Shown here piece after piece: positions 1 through 8,150 of a stretch of 64,000 bases of DNA; positions within the stretch are counted from its first letter, which is position 1; each line of letters opens with the position of its first letter. Origin of the DNA: Phenylobacterium sp. RIFCSPHIGHO2_01_FULL_69_31 (lineage in GTDB: Bacteria > Pseudomonadota > Alphaproteobacteria > Caulobacterales > Caulobacteraceae); assembly GCF_001824475.1 (NCBI RefSeq), contig NZ_MHXN01000014.1, positions 62,001 to 126,000 of the forward strand. Reading direction: 5' to 3'. The notes under the pieces are model-generated. The model did not search any database. It had not been told where the DNA came from and was given only the letters and a program-made list of their open reading frames with translations. The position numbers were made by a program, and so were the translations under genes.

Positions 1-589
1 CGACGTGAAGCTGCTGAACCGCCGGGGCATCCCGACGACCGACCCCGCGCCCGTGAGCACGACCGCAGATGACGGCCGAGTCCGCGAGTGGGTCGGCTCC
101 CGTCTCGACCTGGCCGCCACGGGCGGCATGCGAATCCTGCTGATGGCCGAACCCGCCCAGCCCTGGCCCCAGGCGACGCCGGCGGATGAGGCGCCGGTCA
201 CCGAGCTCGACCACGTCGTGGTGATGACGCCGAACGTCGACCGCGCCCTGGCTATCTATGGCGCCAAGCTCGGCCTCGACCTGCGGCTGGACCGCGAGAA
301 CCCCAAGTGGAATGCGCGCCAGCTGTTCTTCAAGGTCGGCCGGACCGTCATCGAGATGGGCGCCCGCATCGGCGCGCCGCCGACCGACGAGCCCGACCGC
401 TCGGGAGGCCTGGCCTGGCGCGTGGCCGAGCCGCACGCGGCCCAGGCACGCATTGCGACCGCCGGCTTCGACGTCTCGGAGGTCCGGACGGGCCGCAAGC
501 CGGGCACCCACGTCTTCACCATCCGCAACGCCCCCGCGGGCGTGCCGACGATCCTGCTCAGCGCCGAGCCCCAGCTGGAAACCGCCTGA
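1..589 (+). CDS. VOC (glyoxalase-like) protein, 5' end outside window
   Basis: The reading frame is open at the left edge, so this is the 3' part of a larger gene. The first readable start is a GTG at 5, but the first ~50 residues look like the end of a preceding VOC half (MRILLMAEP), so the intact protein is probably a two-domain VOC protein. A second VOC module begins near residue 67 (LDHVVV, then VIEMGA), with the H and E positions typical of metal-ligand strands. VOC proteins include glyoxalases, dioxygenases and resistance proteins, and the substrate cannot be told here. Its TGA overlaps the ATG of leuD (TGATG), implying co-transcription. Confidence 0.75.
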   Translation, partial: DVKLLNRRGIPTTDPAPVSTTADDGRVREWVGSRLDLAATGGMRILLMAEPAQPWPQATPADEAPVTELDHVVVMTPNVDRALAIYGAKLGLDLRLDRENPKWNARQLFFKVGRTVIEMGARIGAPPTDEPDRSGGLAWRVAEPHAAQARIATAGFDVSEVRTGRKPGTHVFTIRNAPAGVPTILLSAEPQLETA

Positions 590-1200
590 TGGAAGCCTTC
601 ACCCGCCTCGACGCCAAGGCCGCGCCCCTGCCGCTGGCCAACATTGACACCGACCAGATCATCCCCAAGCAGTTCCTGAAGACGGTGGAGCGCAAGGGAC
701 TCGCGAAGGGCCTGTTCTATGAGTACCGCTTCGACGAGCAGGGGAAGGAGAAGCCCGACTTCGTCCTGAACCAGCCGGCCTACAAAGCCGCGGGCGTCCT
801 GATCGCCGGCGACAACTTCGGCTGCGGCAGCTCGCGCGAGCACGCCCCCTGGGCGCTGATGGACTTCGGGATCAAGTGCGTGATCTCCACCAGCTTCGCG
901 GACATCTTCTACAACAACTGCTTCCAGAACGGCCTGCTGCCGGTGGTGCTCAAGGCCCACGAGGTGCAGCAGCTGATGGACGAGGCCCGCGGCGGCAATC
1001 ACGTCACCAGCATCGACCTGGAGGCCCAGACGGTGACCTCCCCGTCGGGCGCGGTCTTCCGCTTCGATATCGACGCCCAGCGCAAGGCCAAGATGCTGCA
1101 GGGCCTGGACGCCATCGGCGAGACGCTGCAGGCGGCGCCCGCGATCGACCTCTATGAGCAGAAGCGCGCCCTGGACCGGCCCTGGCTGGAGCGCGCGTGA
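589..1200 (+). CDS. leuD: 3-isopropylmalate dehydratase small subunit
   Basis: Small subunit of isopropylmalate isomerase, which with LeuC converts 2- to 3-isopropylmalate in leucine synthesis. The 203-residue length is normal for the family. The signature NIDTDQII starts at residue 18 and the substrate-recognition loop [12 protein letters not shown] lies around residues 74-85. The ATG at 589 overlaps the previous stop, and the TGA overlaps the GTG of the next gene. LeuC is not in the window; it may lie upstream of the left edge (inference). Confidence 0.97.
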   Translation: MEAFTRLDAKAAPLPLANIDTDQIIPKQFLKTVERKGLAKGLFYEYRFDEQGKEKPDFVLNQPAYKAAGVLIAGDNFGCGSSREHAPWALMDFGIKCVISTSFADIFYNNCFQNGLLPVVLKAHEVQQLMDEARGGNHVTSIDLEAQTVTSPSGAVFRFDIDAQRKAKMLQGLDAIGETLQAAPAIDLYEQKRALDRPWLERA

Positions 1201-1499
1201 GCATCCTGATCGCCGGCACGGTGCGCGTGCCGCCGGAGAACATCGAGGCCTTCCGTCCGCACATGGAGGCGATGCTGGCCGCCAGCCGCGCCGAGGACGG
1301 GTGCCTGACCTATTCCTACGCCGTCGATGTCCAGGATCCCGGCCTCATCCGGGTATTCGAAGCCTGGCGCGACGAAGCGGCCCTCCAGGCGCATTTTCAG
1401 CAGCCGCACATGGCCGCCTGGCGCGCGGCCTGGCCGCAGTTCGGGGTTTCCGATCGCCGCCTCTCGCTCTACGAGGTCGCCGCGGAACGCGCGCTCTAG
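1197..1499 (+). CDS. antibiotic biosynthesis monooxygenase (ABM) domain protein
   Basis: A 100-residue protein made of one ABM-type dimeric alpha/beta-barrel domain. Features are the initial strand [17 protein letters not shown], the [12 protein letters not shown] strand and the [14 protein letters not shown] helix that is characteristic of YgiN/ABM quinol monooxygenase-like proteins. The GTG start at 1197 overlaps the leuD stop (GTGA), so it is probably translationally coupled and sits inside the leuD-leuB operon. Family members act on quinones or are structural homologues without known substrate. A role in leucine synthesis is not implied by the sequence. Confidence 0.85.
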   Translation: MSILIAGTVRVPPENIEAFRPHMEAMLAASRAEDGCLTYSYAVDVQDPGLIRVFEAWRDEAALQAHFQQPHMAAWRAAWPQFGVSDRRLSLYEVAAERAL

Positions 1500-1514
1500 C
1501 TTTCGGGGATATCC

Positions 1515-2567
1515 ATGACCGACCTGCTGCTCCTGCCCGGCGACGGGATCGGGCCCGAAGTGACGGCGCAGGTGCGCCGCGTGGCGGAGAAGCTCACGCC
1601 CGACCTCGCCATCGAGGAGCGGCTGTTCGGCGGCTGCAGCTACGACGCCCACGGCGTGCCGCTGACCGACGAGACCCTGGCCGCCGCCAAGACCGCCAAG
1701 GCCGTGCTGATGGGCGCCGTCGGCGGGCCGAAGTGGGTGGACGCGCCGCGCGACAAGCGCCCCGAGGCGGGCCTCCTGAACCTGCGCGCCGGCATGAACG
1801 TCTTCGCCAACCTGCGCCCGGCGCTCTGCTTCCAGCCGCTGGCCGACGCCTCCAGCCTGAAGCGCGAACTGGTCGAGGGCCTGGACTTCATGATCGTTCG
1901 CGAGCTGACCGGCGGCATCTACTTCGGCGAGCCCCGCTTCATCGAGGACCTGCCCGGCGGCGGCCAGCGCGCCGTGGACACCCAGGTCTACACCACCGCC
2001 GAGATCGAGCGGGTGGCCCGGGTGGCCTTCGAGCTCGCCCGCGGCCGCCGCAACAAGGTCCATAGCGCCGAGAAGTCCAACGTCATGGATTCCGGCCTGC
2101 TGTGGCGGCGGGTGGTCACCGAGCTGCACAAGCGCGAGTACGCCGACGTCGAGCTGGAGCACATCCTGGCCGACAACGCGGCCATGCAGATCGTCAAGAA
2201 TCCCAAGCAGTTCGATGTCATGGTCACCGACAACCTGTTCGGCGACATCCTGTCGGACGCGGCGGCCCAGCTGACGGGATCGCTGGGCATGCTGCCCTCG
2301 GCGGCCCTGGGCCTGCCGGGCACGCCGGGCCTCTACGAGCCGATCCACGGCTCCGCGCCCGACATCGCCGGCCAGGGCGTGGCCAATCCGCTGGCGGCGA
2401 TCCTGTCGTTCGAGATGGCCCTGCGCTGGTCGCTGGACCGCCCGGCCGAGGCCGACCGCCTGTTCGCCGCGGTCGAGAAGGCGCTGGAGAGCGGCGCCCG
2501 TACCCGCGACCTGGGGGGCACGCTCTCCACCGCGCAGATGGGCGATGCTGTGCTGGCGGCGCTTTAG
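1515..2567 (+). CDS. leuB: 3-isopropylmalate dehydrogenase
   Basis: Catalyses NAD-dependent oxidative decarboxylation of 3-isopropylmalate, the third step of leucine synthesis. The 350-residue length is usual. Visible signatures are [11 protein letters not shown] at the N terminus, the metal/substrate region NLFGDILSD, and the NAD-binding [12 protein letters not shown] motif starting at residue 275. It starts 15 bp after the ABM gene behind a GGGGAT ribosome-binding site and closes the leuD-leuB operon. It is followed by a palindromic repeat pair that may also end transcription. Confidence 0.98.
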   Translation: MTDLLLLPGDGIGPEVTAQVRRVAEKLTPDLAIEERLFGGCSYDAHGVPLTDETLAAAKTAKAVLMGAVGGPKWVDAPRDKRPEAGLLNLRAGMNVFANLRPALCFQPLADASSLKRELVEGLDFMIVRELTGGIYFGEPRFIEDLPGGGQRAVDTQVYTTAEIERVARVAFELARGRRNKVHSAEKSNVMDSGLLWRRVVTELHKREYADVELEHILADNAAMQIVKNPKQFDVMVTDNLFGDILSDAAAQLTGSLGMLPSAALGLPGTPGLYEPIHGSAPDIAGQGVANPLAAILSFEMALRWSLDRPAEADRLFAAVEKALESGARTRDLGGTLSTAQMGDAVLAAL

Positions 2568-2573
2568 GCCAGC

Positions 2574-2690
2574 GCTCCCTCCGTCAGCTTCGCTGCCACC
2601 TCCCCCGTTTGCACGGGGAGGCGCGGGTGGGCCACGTCTCGCTCCTCCCCTGCGCAGCGGGGGAGGGGGACCACGAAGTGGTGGAGGGGG
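2574..2690. repeat. paired palindromic repeat units, head to head (copy A)
   Basis: Two GC-rich units in opposite orientation fill the gap between the convergent leuB and MarR-GNAT genes. Unit A1 (2574-2621) reads CTCCCTCCGTCAGCTTCGCT and then a CACCTCCCCCG block. Unit A2 (2641-2690) reads CTCCTCCCCTGCGCAGCG and then GGGGGAGG, ACCACGAAGTGGT and GGAGGGGG. Each unit carries a small hairpin (for example ACCAC-GAA-GTGGT) beside runs of C or G. The same sequence type recurs at five other places in this window, so it is a dispersed chromosomal repeat. The paired arrangement resembles REPIN doublets. It may also act as a bidirectional transcription end, though no U-tract is present. Confidence 0.75.
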
Positions 2691-2708
2691 CGTTGGGCCG
2701 GCTCAATC

Positions 2709-3626
2709 CTACAGCCGCAGCCTCCACGTCTCCGACACCTCGGGCTTGCCGAAGTCGTCGTGAACGTAGTTGTCGACGAGCTGGAAGCCCGCGGCGGCAT
2801 AGATGGCGCGGGCCGCGGTCAGGACCTCATGCGTCCAGAGCACGATCTCGCGGTAGCCCTTCTCGCGGGCGAACGCGATGCACTCGTCCACCAGCCGTTT
2901 GCCGAGGCCCTCGCCCCGGGCCGACGGTTCCAGGAGCAGCAGCCGCAGGCGGGCCACGCCCTCGCTTTCGCGGACCATGAACACCGAGCCCACCCGCTCG
3001 CCCCCGCGCTCGGCGATCCAGCAGCGCTCCCAGTCGGGATCGAAGTTGTCGAGGAAATCGGCGCAGATGCGGGCGGTCACGGCCTCGATCTTCGGCGCCC
3101 AGCCATAGGCCTGGCCGTAGAACACCCCGTGGCGCTCGGTCACCCAGCCCATGTCGCCGACGGCGTGGGGGCGGAGCACGATGGGCGGCTTGGCGGCCTG
3201 GGGCGCCAGCAGGGCCTGGGCGGTGTCCAGGGCGCCGGCCAGCTCCGCCTTCTGTGGCGAGGACAGGTCGCCGATCATGGCCTCGACCCGCTCGACGGTG
3301 CGGGCGTTCAGGCTGGCGAAGAACGCCTCGCCCTGCGGCGTAAGGTTCAGGGTCACGCTGCGGCCGTCGCTGGGGGAGCGGGCCCGCGCCACCAGTCCGT
3401 CGCGCTCCAACCGCCCCAGCATGCGGCTGAGATACCCCGCGTCCAGGTCCAGGGCCTGGGCGATCGCGCTGGGGGTGACCCCGGCGCCGTGGGCGATCTC
3501 ATACAGCACCCGGTTCTCGGCCAGGGTGTAGGGGCCGCCCATGTAGCTGCGTTCCAGGACGCCGATGGCGCGGGTGTAGAAGCGGTTGAAGCGGCGGACC
3601 GCCGCCACGGTGTCGATCTGGGCCAT
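2709..3626 (-). CDS. MarR-type regulator fused to GNAT acetyltransferase
   Basis: A 305-residue fusion. Residues ~1-145 form a MarR winged helix (TPSAIAQALDLDAGYLSRML recognition region, then SDGRSVTLNLTPQGEAF wing). Residues ~155-305 form a GNAT N-acetyltransferase with the acetyl-CoA loop ARGEGLGKRL and the downstream helix YAAAGFQL. Such bifunctional proteins are known in many bacteria. The acyl acceptor is unknown. The gene converges with leuB. A perfect 7-bp inverted repeat 22 bp upstream of its ATG (3648-3662) is a good candidate for its own operator, so autoregulation is likely (inference). Confidence 0.93.
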   Translation of the reverse strand: MAQIDTVAAVRRFNRFYTRAIGVLERSYMGGPYTLAENRVLYEIAHGAGVTPSAIAQALDLDAGYLSRMLGRLERDGLVARARSPSDGRSVTLNLTPQGEAFFASLNARTVERVEAMIGDLSSPQKAELAGALDTAQALLAPQAAKPPIVLRPHAVGDMGWVTERHGVFYGQAYGWAPKIEAVTARICADFLDNFDPDWERCWIAERGGERVGSVFMVRESEGVARLRLLLLEPSARGEGLGKRLVDECIAFAREKGYREIVLWTHEVLTAARAIYAAAGFQLVDNYVHDDFGKPEVSETWRLRL

Positions 3627-3647
3627 GGCCCATTGGGGTCGCAGTTG

Positions 3648-3662
3648 CTTGACTTAGTCAAG
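3648..3662. promoter_or_regulatory. perfect palindrome, candidate MarR operator
   Basis: CTTGACT-T-AGTCAAG is a perfect 7-bp inverted repeat with a single central base. It lies 22 bp before the ATG of the MarR-GNAT gene and 82 bp before the divergent EVE gene. MarR dimers commonly bind TTGA-containing palindromes of about this size near their own promoters. The match of site type, position and adjacent regulator is inference; no binding data can be read from sequence. Confidence 0.65.
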
Positions 3663-3743
3663 TATCTTTGCGGGCCGTTTCGGGCCTAGTCGCCATCACA
3701 TCGGCCATGCCATGGTCCCGTCCCGGAAGCAGCGAGGGACGCC

Positions 3744-4154
3744 ATGGGAGCCTATTGGCTGGTGAAGTCGGAGCCGGCGAAATACGCCTATGCGGACCTG
3801 GTGCGCGACGGGAAGACCGTCTGGGACGGCGTGCGCAACAACGCCGCCGCCCTGCACCTGAAGGCCATGAAGGTCGGCGACGAAGTGCTCTACTACCACT
3901 CGCAGGAGGGGCTGGCCGTCGTCGGCGTGGCCAAGGTGGTGAAGGAGGCTTTTCCGGACGAGACCGATCCCGCCGGCCGGTTCGTGGCCGTCGAGCTGGC
4001 GCCGGTGCGCGAGCTGAAGCGGCCGGTGACGCTGCAGGCGATGAAGGCCAACCCGGCCCTCGCATCCCTGGAGATGATCCGGCAGGGGCGCCTGTCCGTC
4101 TCGCCGGTCCGGCCGGACGAATGGGCGGCGATCCTGAAGATGGCGGAAGGCTGA
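3744..4154 (+). CDS. EVE domain-containing protein
   Basis: A 136-residue single EVE domain related to human THYN1 and to PUA-like readers. It begins MGAYWLVKSEP, continues through the WDGVRNNAAALHLKAM segment and the LYYHSQEGLAVVGVAKV core, and ends with the usual hydrophobic helix. EVE domains bind modified bases in DNA or RNA; the precise ligand of this subgroup is not known to me. The stop overlaps the ATG of the DUF1080 gene (TGATG), so the two are co-transcribed. This small, widespread form is normally a stand-alone housekeeping protein, not part of a defence fusion. Confidence 0.93.
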   Translation: MGAYWLVKSEPAKYAYADLVRDGKTVWDGVRNNAAALHLKAMKVGDEVLYYHSQEGLAVVGVAKVVKEAFPDETDPAGRFVAVELAPVRELKRPVTLQAMKANPALASLEMIRQGRLSVSPVRPDEWAAILKMAEG

Positions 4155-4918
4155 TGGCCGGCTGGATGCGGCTGGCGGCCATCGCCGCGGCGGTCGGGCT
4201 GGCGGGACCTGCCTGCGCCCAGAAGCCGGAGGACACCGAGGCGCACAGCCCCGTCCCGCCCGTGGTCACGCCCGGCGCGGAGGCCGGCGCGCCGCCCTCC
4301 GACGCGATCGTGCTGTTCGACGGCCGGGACCTCAGCGAATGGGTCGCCGTGAAGGACAAGGGCCCGGCCGGCTGGAGCGTCGAGGACGGCGCCATGGTCG
4401 TGAAGCTGGCCGCCGGCAACGTCGAAACCAAGCGGACCTTCGGCAGCTATCAGCTCCACATCGAGTGGCGGGTCCCGGCCGGCGTCGCGGGGTCGGGCCA
4501 GCTGCGCGGCAACAGTGGGGTCTTCCTGGCCTCCACCGGCCCGGGCGATGCGGGCTATGAGCTGCAGATCCTCGATTCCTACCGCAACGCGACCTACGTG
4601 AACGGCCAGGCGGCCAGCCTCTACAAGCAGGCCCCGCCGCTCGCGAACGCCATGCGGCCGCCCGGCGAATGGCAGGTCTACGACGTGGTCTGGACCGCGC
4701 CCACCTTCGCGCCCGACGGAATGCTGAAGACGCCCGCCAAGGTCACCGCCTTCCACAACGGCGTGCTGGTGCAGAACGACGTCGCCCTGGCCGGCCCCAC
4801 CCGCTTCATCGGCAAGCCGGCGTACGCGCCGCACGGCCGCGCGCCCATCAAGCTGCAGGCCCACGCCGGCGGCGGGCCGGTGAGCTTTCGGAACATCTGG
4901 GTGCGGCCGCTGGACTGA
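4154..4918 (+). CDS. secreted DUF1080 (3-keto-disaccharide hydrolase-like) protein
   Basis: A 254-residue exported protein. An N-terminal signal peptide (about residues 1-22, ending PACA) precedes a concanavalin-like DUF1080 domain opening with LFDGRDLSEWVAV near residue 54 and closing with the VSFRNIWVRPL strand. Some DUF1080 proteins hydrolyse 3-keto-glycosides; others bind carbohydrate. The ATG overlaps the stop of the EVE gene. The frame is open well upstream (to 3668), but that part overlaps the EVE gene and the signal peptide fixes the start at 4154. Confidence 0.88.
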   Translation: MAGWMRLAAIAAAVGLAGPACAQKPEDTEAHSPVPPVVTPGAEAGAPPSDAIVLFDGRDLSEWVAVKDKGPAGWSVEDGAMVVKLAAGNVETKRTFGSYQLHIEWRVPAGVAGSGQLRGNSGVFLASTGPGDAGYELQILDSYRNATYVNGQAASLYKQAPPLANAMRPPGEWQVYDVVWTAPTFAPDGMLKTPAKVTAFHNGVLVQNDVALAGPTRFIGKPAYAPHGRAPIKLQAHAGGGPVSFRNIWVRPLD

Positions 4919-4922
4919 GAGT

Positions 4923-5306
4923 TCAGGCCTGGATCGTCATCTGGGTCTGGATCACCAGGGCGAGCAGCTTGCCCTCGCCGTTGGTGATGCGGGTCTGCCA
5001 GACCGAGGAGCGGCGGCCAACGTGCAGGGGCGTCGCCTCGCCTTCCACGGTCGAGCCGACGGGGGCGCCGCCCAGAAAGTTCGTCTTGCTCTCCAGCGTG
5101 GTCGTGCGGGCGCCCTCGGGCAGGTTCAGCACGCCGCCGATGGCGCCCAGGGCGTCGGCGAAGGCCATGAAGGCGCCCCCGTGCAGGATGCCGCCGGCGG
5201 TGCAGAGGTCCTCGCGCACGACGAGCCGGCCGCGCACCCGCTCCTTGGTCCGCTCCACGATCTCGACGCCCATGAGGTTGGCGAAAGGCATGCCGGTGTC
5301 GCCCAA
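4923..5306 (-). CDS. PaaI-family hotdog thioesterase
   Basis: A hotdog-fold acyl-CoA thioesterase of the PaaI type, about 127 residues from the TTG at 5306. The hallmark is CTAGGILHGGAFMAFADALG, in which the HGG segment and the following helix form the active site, and LESKTNFLGGAP follows. I chose TTG at 5306 because GGAGGAG lies six bases upstream; an ATG at 5291 is possible, and the frame is open to 5390. It hydrolyses a CoA thioester of unknown identity. It converges with the DUF1080 gene, with only four bases between stops. Confidence 0.85.
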   Translation of the reverse strand: MGDTGMPFANLMGVEIVERTKERVRGRLVVREDLCTAGGILHGGAFMAFADALGAIGGVLNLPEGARTTTLESKTNFLGGAPVGSTVEGEATPLHVGRRSSVWQTRITNGEGKLLALVIQTQMTIQA

Positions 5307-5444
5307 GGCGGTCTCCTCCACGATTTGATCTCGGCTTAGCCGCCGGACCTGCACAGGACCATGACCTCGCACGTCATGACCGGCAGGCATCTTCCATCCG
5401 ACGGGCGTGAGCCTATCTGAATGATGCGTCAGGTTCGCTTGGTT

Positions 5445-5485
5445 GCCTTGAGGGGCGGCAAGGCGTAACGGGACGCTCCCTCAAG
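5445..5485 (+). promoter_or_regulatory. two mutually exclusive hairpins in the asd leader
   Basis: Hairpin 1 pairs GCCTTG (5445-5450) with CAAGGC (5459-5464). Hairpin 2 pairs CTTGAGGGGCG (5447-5457) with CGC-T-CCCTCAAG (5474-5485), with one bulged base. They share bases 5447-5457, so only one can form at a time. The second ends six bases before the AGGAAG ribosome-binding site of asd (5492-5497). This is the layout of a leader that could switch translation or transcription. It fits no riboswitch class I know and is too short for the lysine riboswitch. Confidence 0.4.
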
Positions 5486-5503
5486 TTCATAAGGAAGACG
5501 CCA

Positions 5504-6535
5504 ATGGGTTACCGGGTCGCCGTCGTCGGCGCCACGGGCAACGTGGGTCGCGAGATGCTGAACATCCTCGAGGAAGTGAAATTCCCCGTGGAGAAGATTC
5601 ACGCGATCGCCTCGCGCAAATCCATCGGCGTGGAAGTCTCGTTCGGCGAGAAGATCGTCAAGTGCGAGGACGTGGAGCAGTTCGACTTCTCCACCGTCGA
5701 CCTGGTGCTGATGAGCGTGTCCGGCAGCTTCTCGAAGGAATGGTCGCCGAAGATCGGCGCCGCCGGCCCGATCGTGATCGACAATTCGTCCGCCTTCCGC
5801 ATGGACCCGGACGTGCCGCTGGTCGTGCCGGAGGTGAACCCCGACGACGTGGAGTGGGCGAACCGCAAGAACATCATCGCCAACCCCAACTGCTCGACCG
5901 CCCAGCTGGTGGTGGCCCTGAAGCCGCTGCACGACCGGGCCAGGATCAAGCGCGTCGTGGTCTCGACCTACCAGTCGGTCTCCGGCGCCGGCAAGGAAGG
6001 CATGGACGAGCTCTTCGACCAGACGAAGAACGTCTATGTCCTGGGCGCGACCCCGCCCAAGAAATTCCCCAAGCAGATCGCGTTCAACGTGATCCCCTTC
6101 ATCGGCGCCTTCCAGGACGACGGCTACACCGACGAAGAAGCCAAGATGTGGAACGAGACCCACAAGATGATCGATCCGGCCATCAAGCTGACGGTCACCT
6201 GCGTTCGCGTGCCCGTCATGGTGGGCCACTCCGAGGCCGTGAACATCGAGTTCCACGAGCCGCTCGACGAGGACGAGGCCCGCGACCTGCTGCGCGAGAG
6301 CCCCGGCCTGATCGTGATCGATAAGCGCGACTCCACCGGCTACATCACGCCGAAGGAGGCCCAGGGCGAATTCCCGGTCTTCGTCAGCCGGATCCGCAAC
6401 GACCCGACGGTCGAGAACGGCCTCAACATGTGGGTCGTGGCCGACAACCTGCGGAAGGGCGCGGCGCTCAACGCCGTGCAGATCGCCGAACTGCTCCATG
6501 AGCGCGGCCTGATCCGCACCAAGGCGCTGGCCTAG
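5504..6535 (+). CDS. asd: aspartate-semialdehyde dehydrogenase
   Basis: Reduces aspartyl phosphate to aspartate semialdehyde, the branch point to lysine/diaminopimelate, threonine and methionine. The 343-residue length fits. An NADP-binding GATGNVGRE loop lies at residues 9-17. The catalytic cysteine is C130 in NPNCSTAQ, and the substrate-binding histidine region VRVPVMVGHSEAVNIEF is present. It has an AGGAAG ribosome-binding site. rarD follows one base after the stop. The leader holds alternative hairpins described separately. Confidence 0.98.
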   Translation: MGYRVAVVGATGNVGREMLNILEEVKFPVEKIHAIASRKSIGVEVSFGEKIVKCEDVEQFDFSTVDLVLMSVSGSFSKEWSPKIGAAGPIVIDNSSAFRMDPDVPLVVPEVNPDDVEWANRKNIIANPNCSTAQLVVALKPLHDRARIKRVVVSTYQSVSGAGKEGMDELFDQTKNVYVLGATPPKKFPKQIAFNVIPFIGAFQDDGYTDEEAKMWNETHKMIDPAIKLTVTCVRVPVMVGHSEAVNIEFHEPLDEDEARDLLRESPGLIVIDKRDSTGYITPKEAQGEFPVFVSRIRNDPTVENGLNMWVVADNLRKGAALNAVQIAELLHERGLIRTKALA

Positions 6536-6536
6536 G

Positions 6537-7475
6537 ATGACCTCGCCGAAGGCGTCCGGCGAGGCTCGCCTGGCGCTTTCGGCCGGGATCCTCTGCTACT
6601 TCATCTGGGGCTTCGTGCCCCTGGCGTTCCAGGCCATCGGCAAGCTGGGGGTCGGTCCGTGGGAGACCCTGGCCCAGCGGATCGTCTGGAGCGTGCCGGC
6701 CGCCGCCATCTTCGTGCTGCTGGCCGGACAGGCGCGGCAGGTGGCGAACGTGCTGCGCCAGCCGCGGGTGCTGGCCTGGCTGGGCCTCTCGTCCGTCCTG
6801 ATCGCCATCAACTGGGTGGTGTTCATCGGCGCGGTGACCAGCGGCCGGCTGCTGGAGACCAGCCTGGGCTACTACATCAACCCCCTGGTCAACATGGCCG
6901 CGGGCGCCCTGATCTTCCGCGAGCGGATCGACCGGATCGGCTTCCTGGCTATCGGCCTGGCTCTGGTCGGCGTGGTCTTCCAGGCGGTGGCGCTGGGACA
7001 CCTGCCCTGGGTGTCGCTGATCCTGGCGTTCAGTTTCGCCGGCTACGGCGTGGTCCGCAAACAGGTCGCCGCCGACGCCCAGACGGGCTTGCTGGTCGAA
7101 TGCCTGGTGCTGGGCCTGCCCAGTGTGGTCTTCATCGCCTGGCTGGAAATGCAGGGTCAGGGCCACTTCACCCAGGATGTCCCGACCGCCCTGTGGCTCA
7201 TCGCCTCCGGGCCGATCACGGCGGTTCCGCTGGTGCTGTTTTCGTGGGCCGCCCGGCGCATCCCGCTGTCGGCGATGGGCTTTCTGCAGTTCCTGGCCCC
7301 GACGATCAGCTTCGTCATCGGCCTGACCCAGGGCGAAGCCTTCACGCCGGCCCGGGCGATCTCGTTCGCCTTCATCTGGTGCGGCGCGGCTGTGTTCCTC
7401 TACGGAGCCTGGCGCCGCTCGCGCGCGATTGCGCTCGCCACCCGCCAGGCCGCGGAGGCGGCGGCGGCCGAGTAG
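6537..7475 (+). CDS. rarD: EamA-family transporter RarD
   Basis: A 312-residue inner-membrane protein with about ten hydrophobic helices, starting with the RarD-type segment AGILCYFIWGFVPLAF and containing FAGYGVVRKQVAADAQTG in the middle loop. RarD proteins belong to the drug/metabolite transporter superfamily and were named for a predicted chloramphenicol link. The physiological substrate is not established. The ATG lies one base after the asd stop, indicating co-transcription. Confidence 0.93.
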   Translation: MTSPKASGEARLALSAGILCYFIWGFVPLAFQAIGKLGVGPWETLAQRIVWSVPAAAIFVLLAGQARQVANVLRQPRVLAWLGLSSVLIAINWVVFIGAVTSGRLLETSLGYYINPLVNMAAGALIFRERIDRIGFLAIGLALVGVVFQAVALGHLPWVSLILAFSFAGYGVVRKQVAADAQTGLLVECLVLGLPSVVFIAWLEMQGQGHFTQDVPTALWLIASGPITAVPLVLFSWAARRIPLSAMGFLQFLAPTISFVIGLTQGEAFTPARAISFAFIWCGAAVFLYGAWRRSRAIALATRQAAEAAAAE

Positions 7476-7613
7476 GGCGGGGCCGCGCCGCGAAGGCTCG
7501 GCGCAACACGCGTTTCAACCCGCCTCAGGAGCGCCCGCTTCCGGTCCCAAAGCTGAGCCATTCGCCGCCGATCTGACCTGCGCCGGATGTTCCGGCCAGT
7601 CAGGAGCATGTCC

Positions 7614-8150
7614 GTGAAGCTCATCCTCGTCGCCGCACTGGCGGCCGCCGCCGGCGCCGCCCAGGCGCAAACCCTCAACAGCCCGCAGATCTATGGATCG
7701 ATCGGCTACACAGAGAAGAACCAGAGCGATCTGGGGGCCGTGCAGCTTCGGTTGGGCGCACGCTTCGGGCCGAATTTCGGTGTCGAGGGCGAGTTCGCCA
7801 ACGGCGTGAAATCCCGTACCGACAATTCGCTGAACACACAGGCGCCCTCCACGGTCAAGACGACGCTTCGGCACGAGATCGCGGCCTACGCGGTGGGCTA
7901 CCTGCCGCTGTCCCCGAAGGCCGACCTCTTCGCGAGGGTAGGGTATGGCCAGACTTGATATGGCGTCGACAGCCGGTCTGCGACCACCGCGCTGCGCTAC
8001 AAGCACGACGATACGTCGTTCAATATCGGCGTCGGCGGCCAGTACGTCTTCGATGAGAAGAACGGGGTCCGGTTCGACTATGTGCGCCAGGACTACAACG
8101 ACGGCCGCGCTCAGGACGTCTGGGCCGTCGCCTACACGCGCCGCTTCTAG
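7614..8150 (+). pseudogene. outer-membrane beta-barrel protein interrupted by in-frame TGA
   Basis: The gene starts at GTG 7614 (AGGAG seven bases upstream) with a clear signal peptide (MKLILVAALAAAAGAAQA) and then beta-strands of a small barrel: IYGSIGYTEKNQ, QLRLGARFGPNFGVEGEFA. Translation meets TGA at 7956-7958 after VGYGQT. The same frame then runs on without a shift for 63 more codons (YGVDSRSATTALRYKHDD, FNIGVGGQYVFDEKNGVRFD) to a TAG at 8148-8150, ending in the aromatic terminus AYTRRF that barrel-assembly machinery recognises. The lesion is a single codon. It could be a recent nonsense mutation, a sequencing error or readthrough. An ATG at 7608 or 7587 is an alternative start. Confidence 0.8.

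Noticed and set aside
3744-4154. EVE protein as a modification-dependent defence component
   Set aside because: It is the small stand-alone form without a nuclease fusion and is coupled to a secreted DUF1080 gene.
7956-7958. TGA in the barrel gene as selenocysteine
   Set aside because: No bacterial SECIS-like hairpin is evident right after the TGA, and barrel proteins of this type have no selenocysteine tradition.
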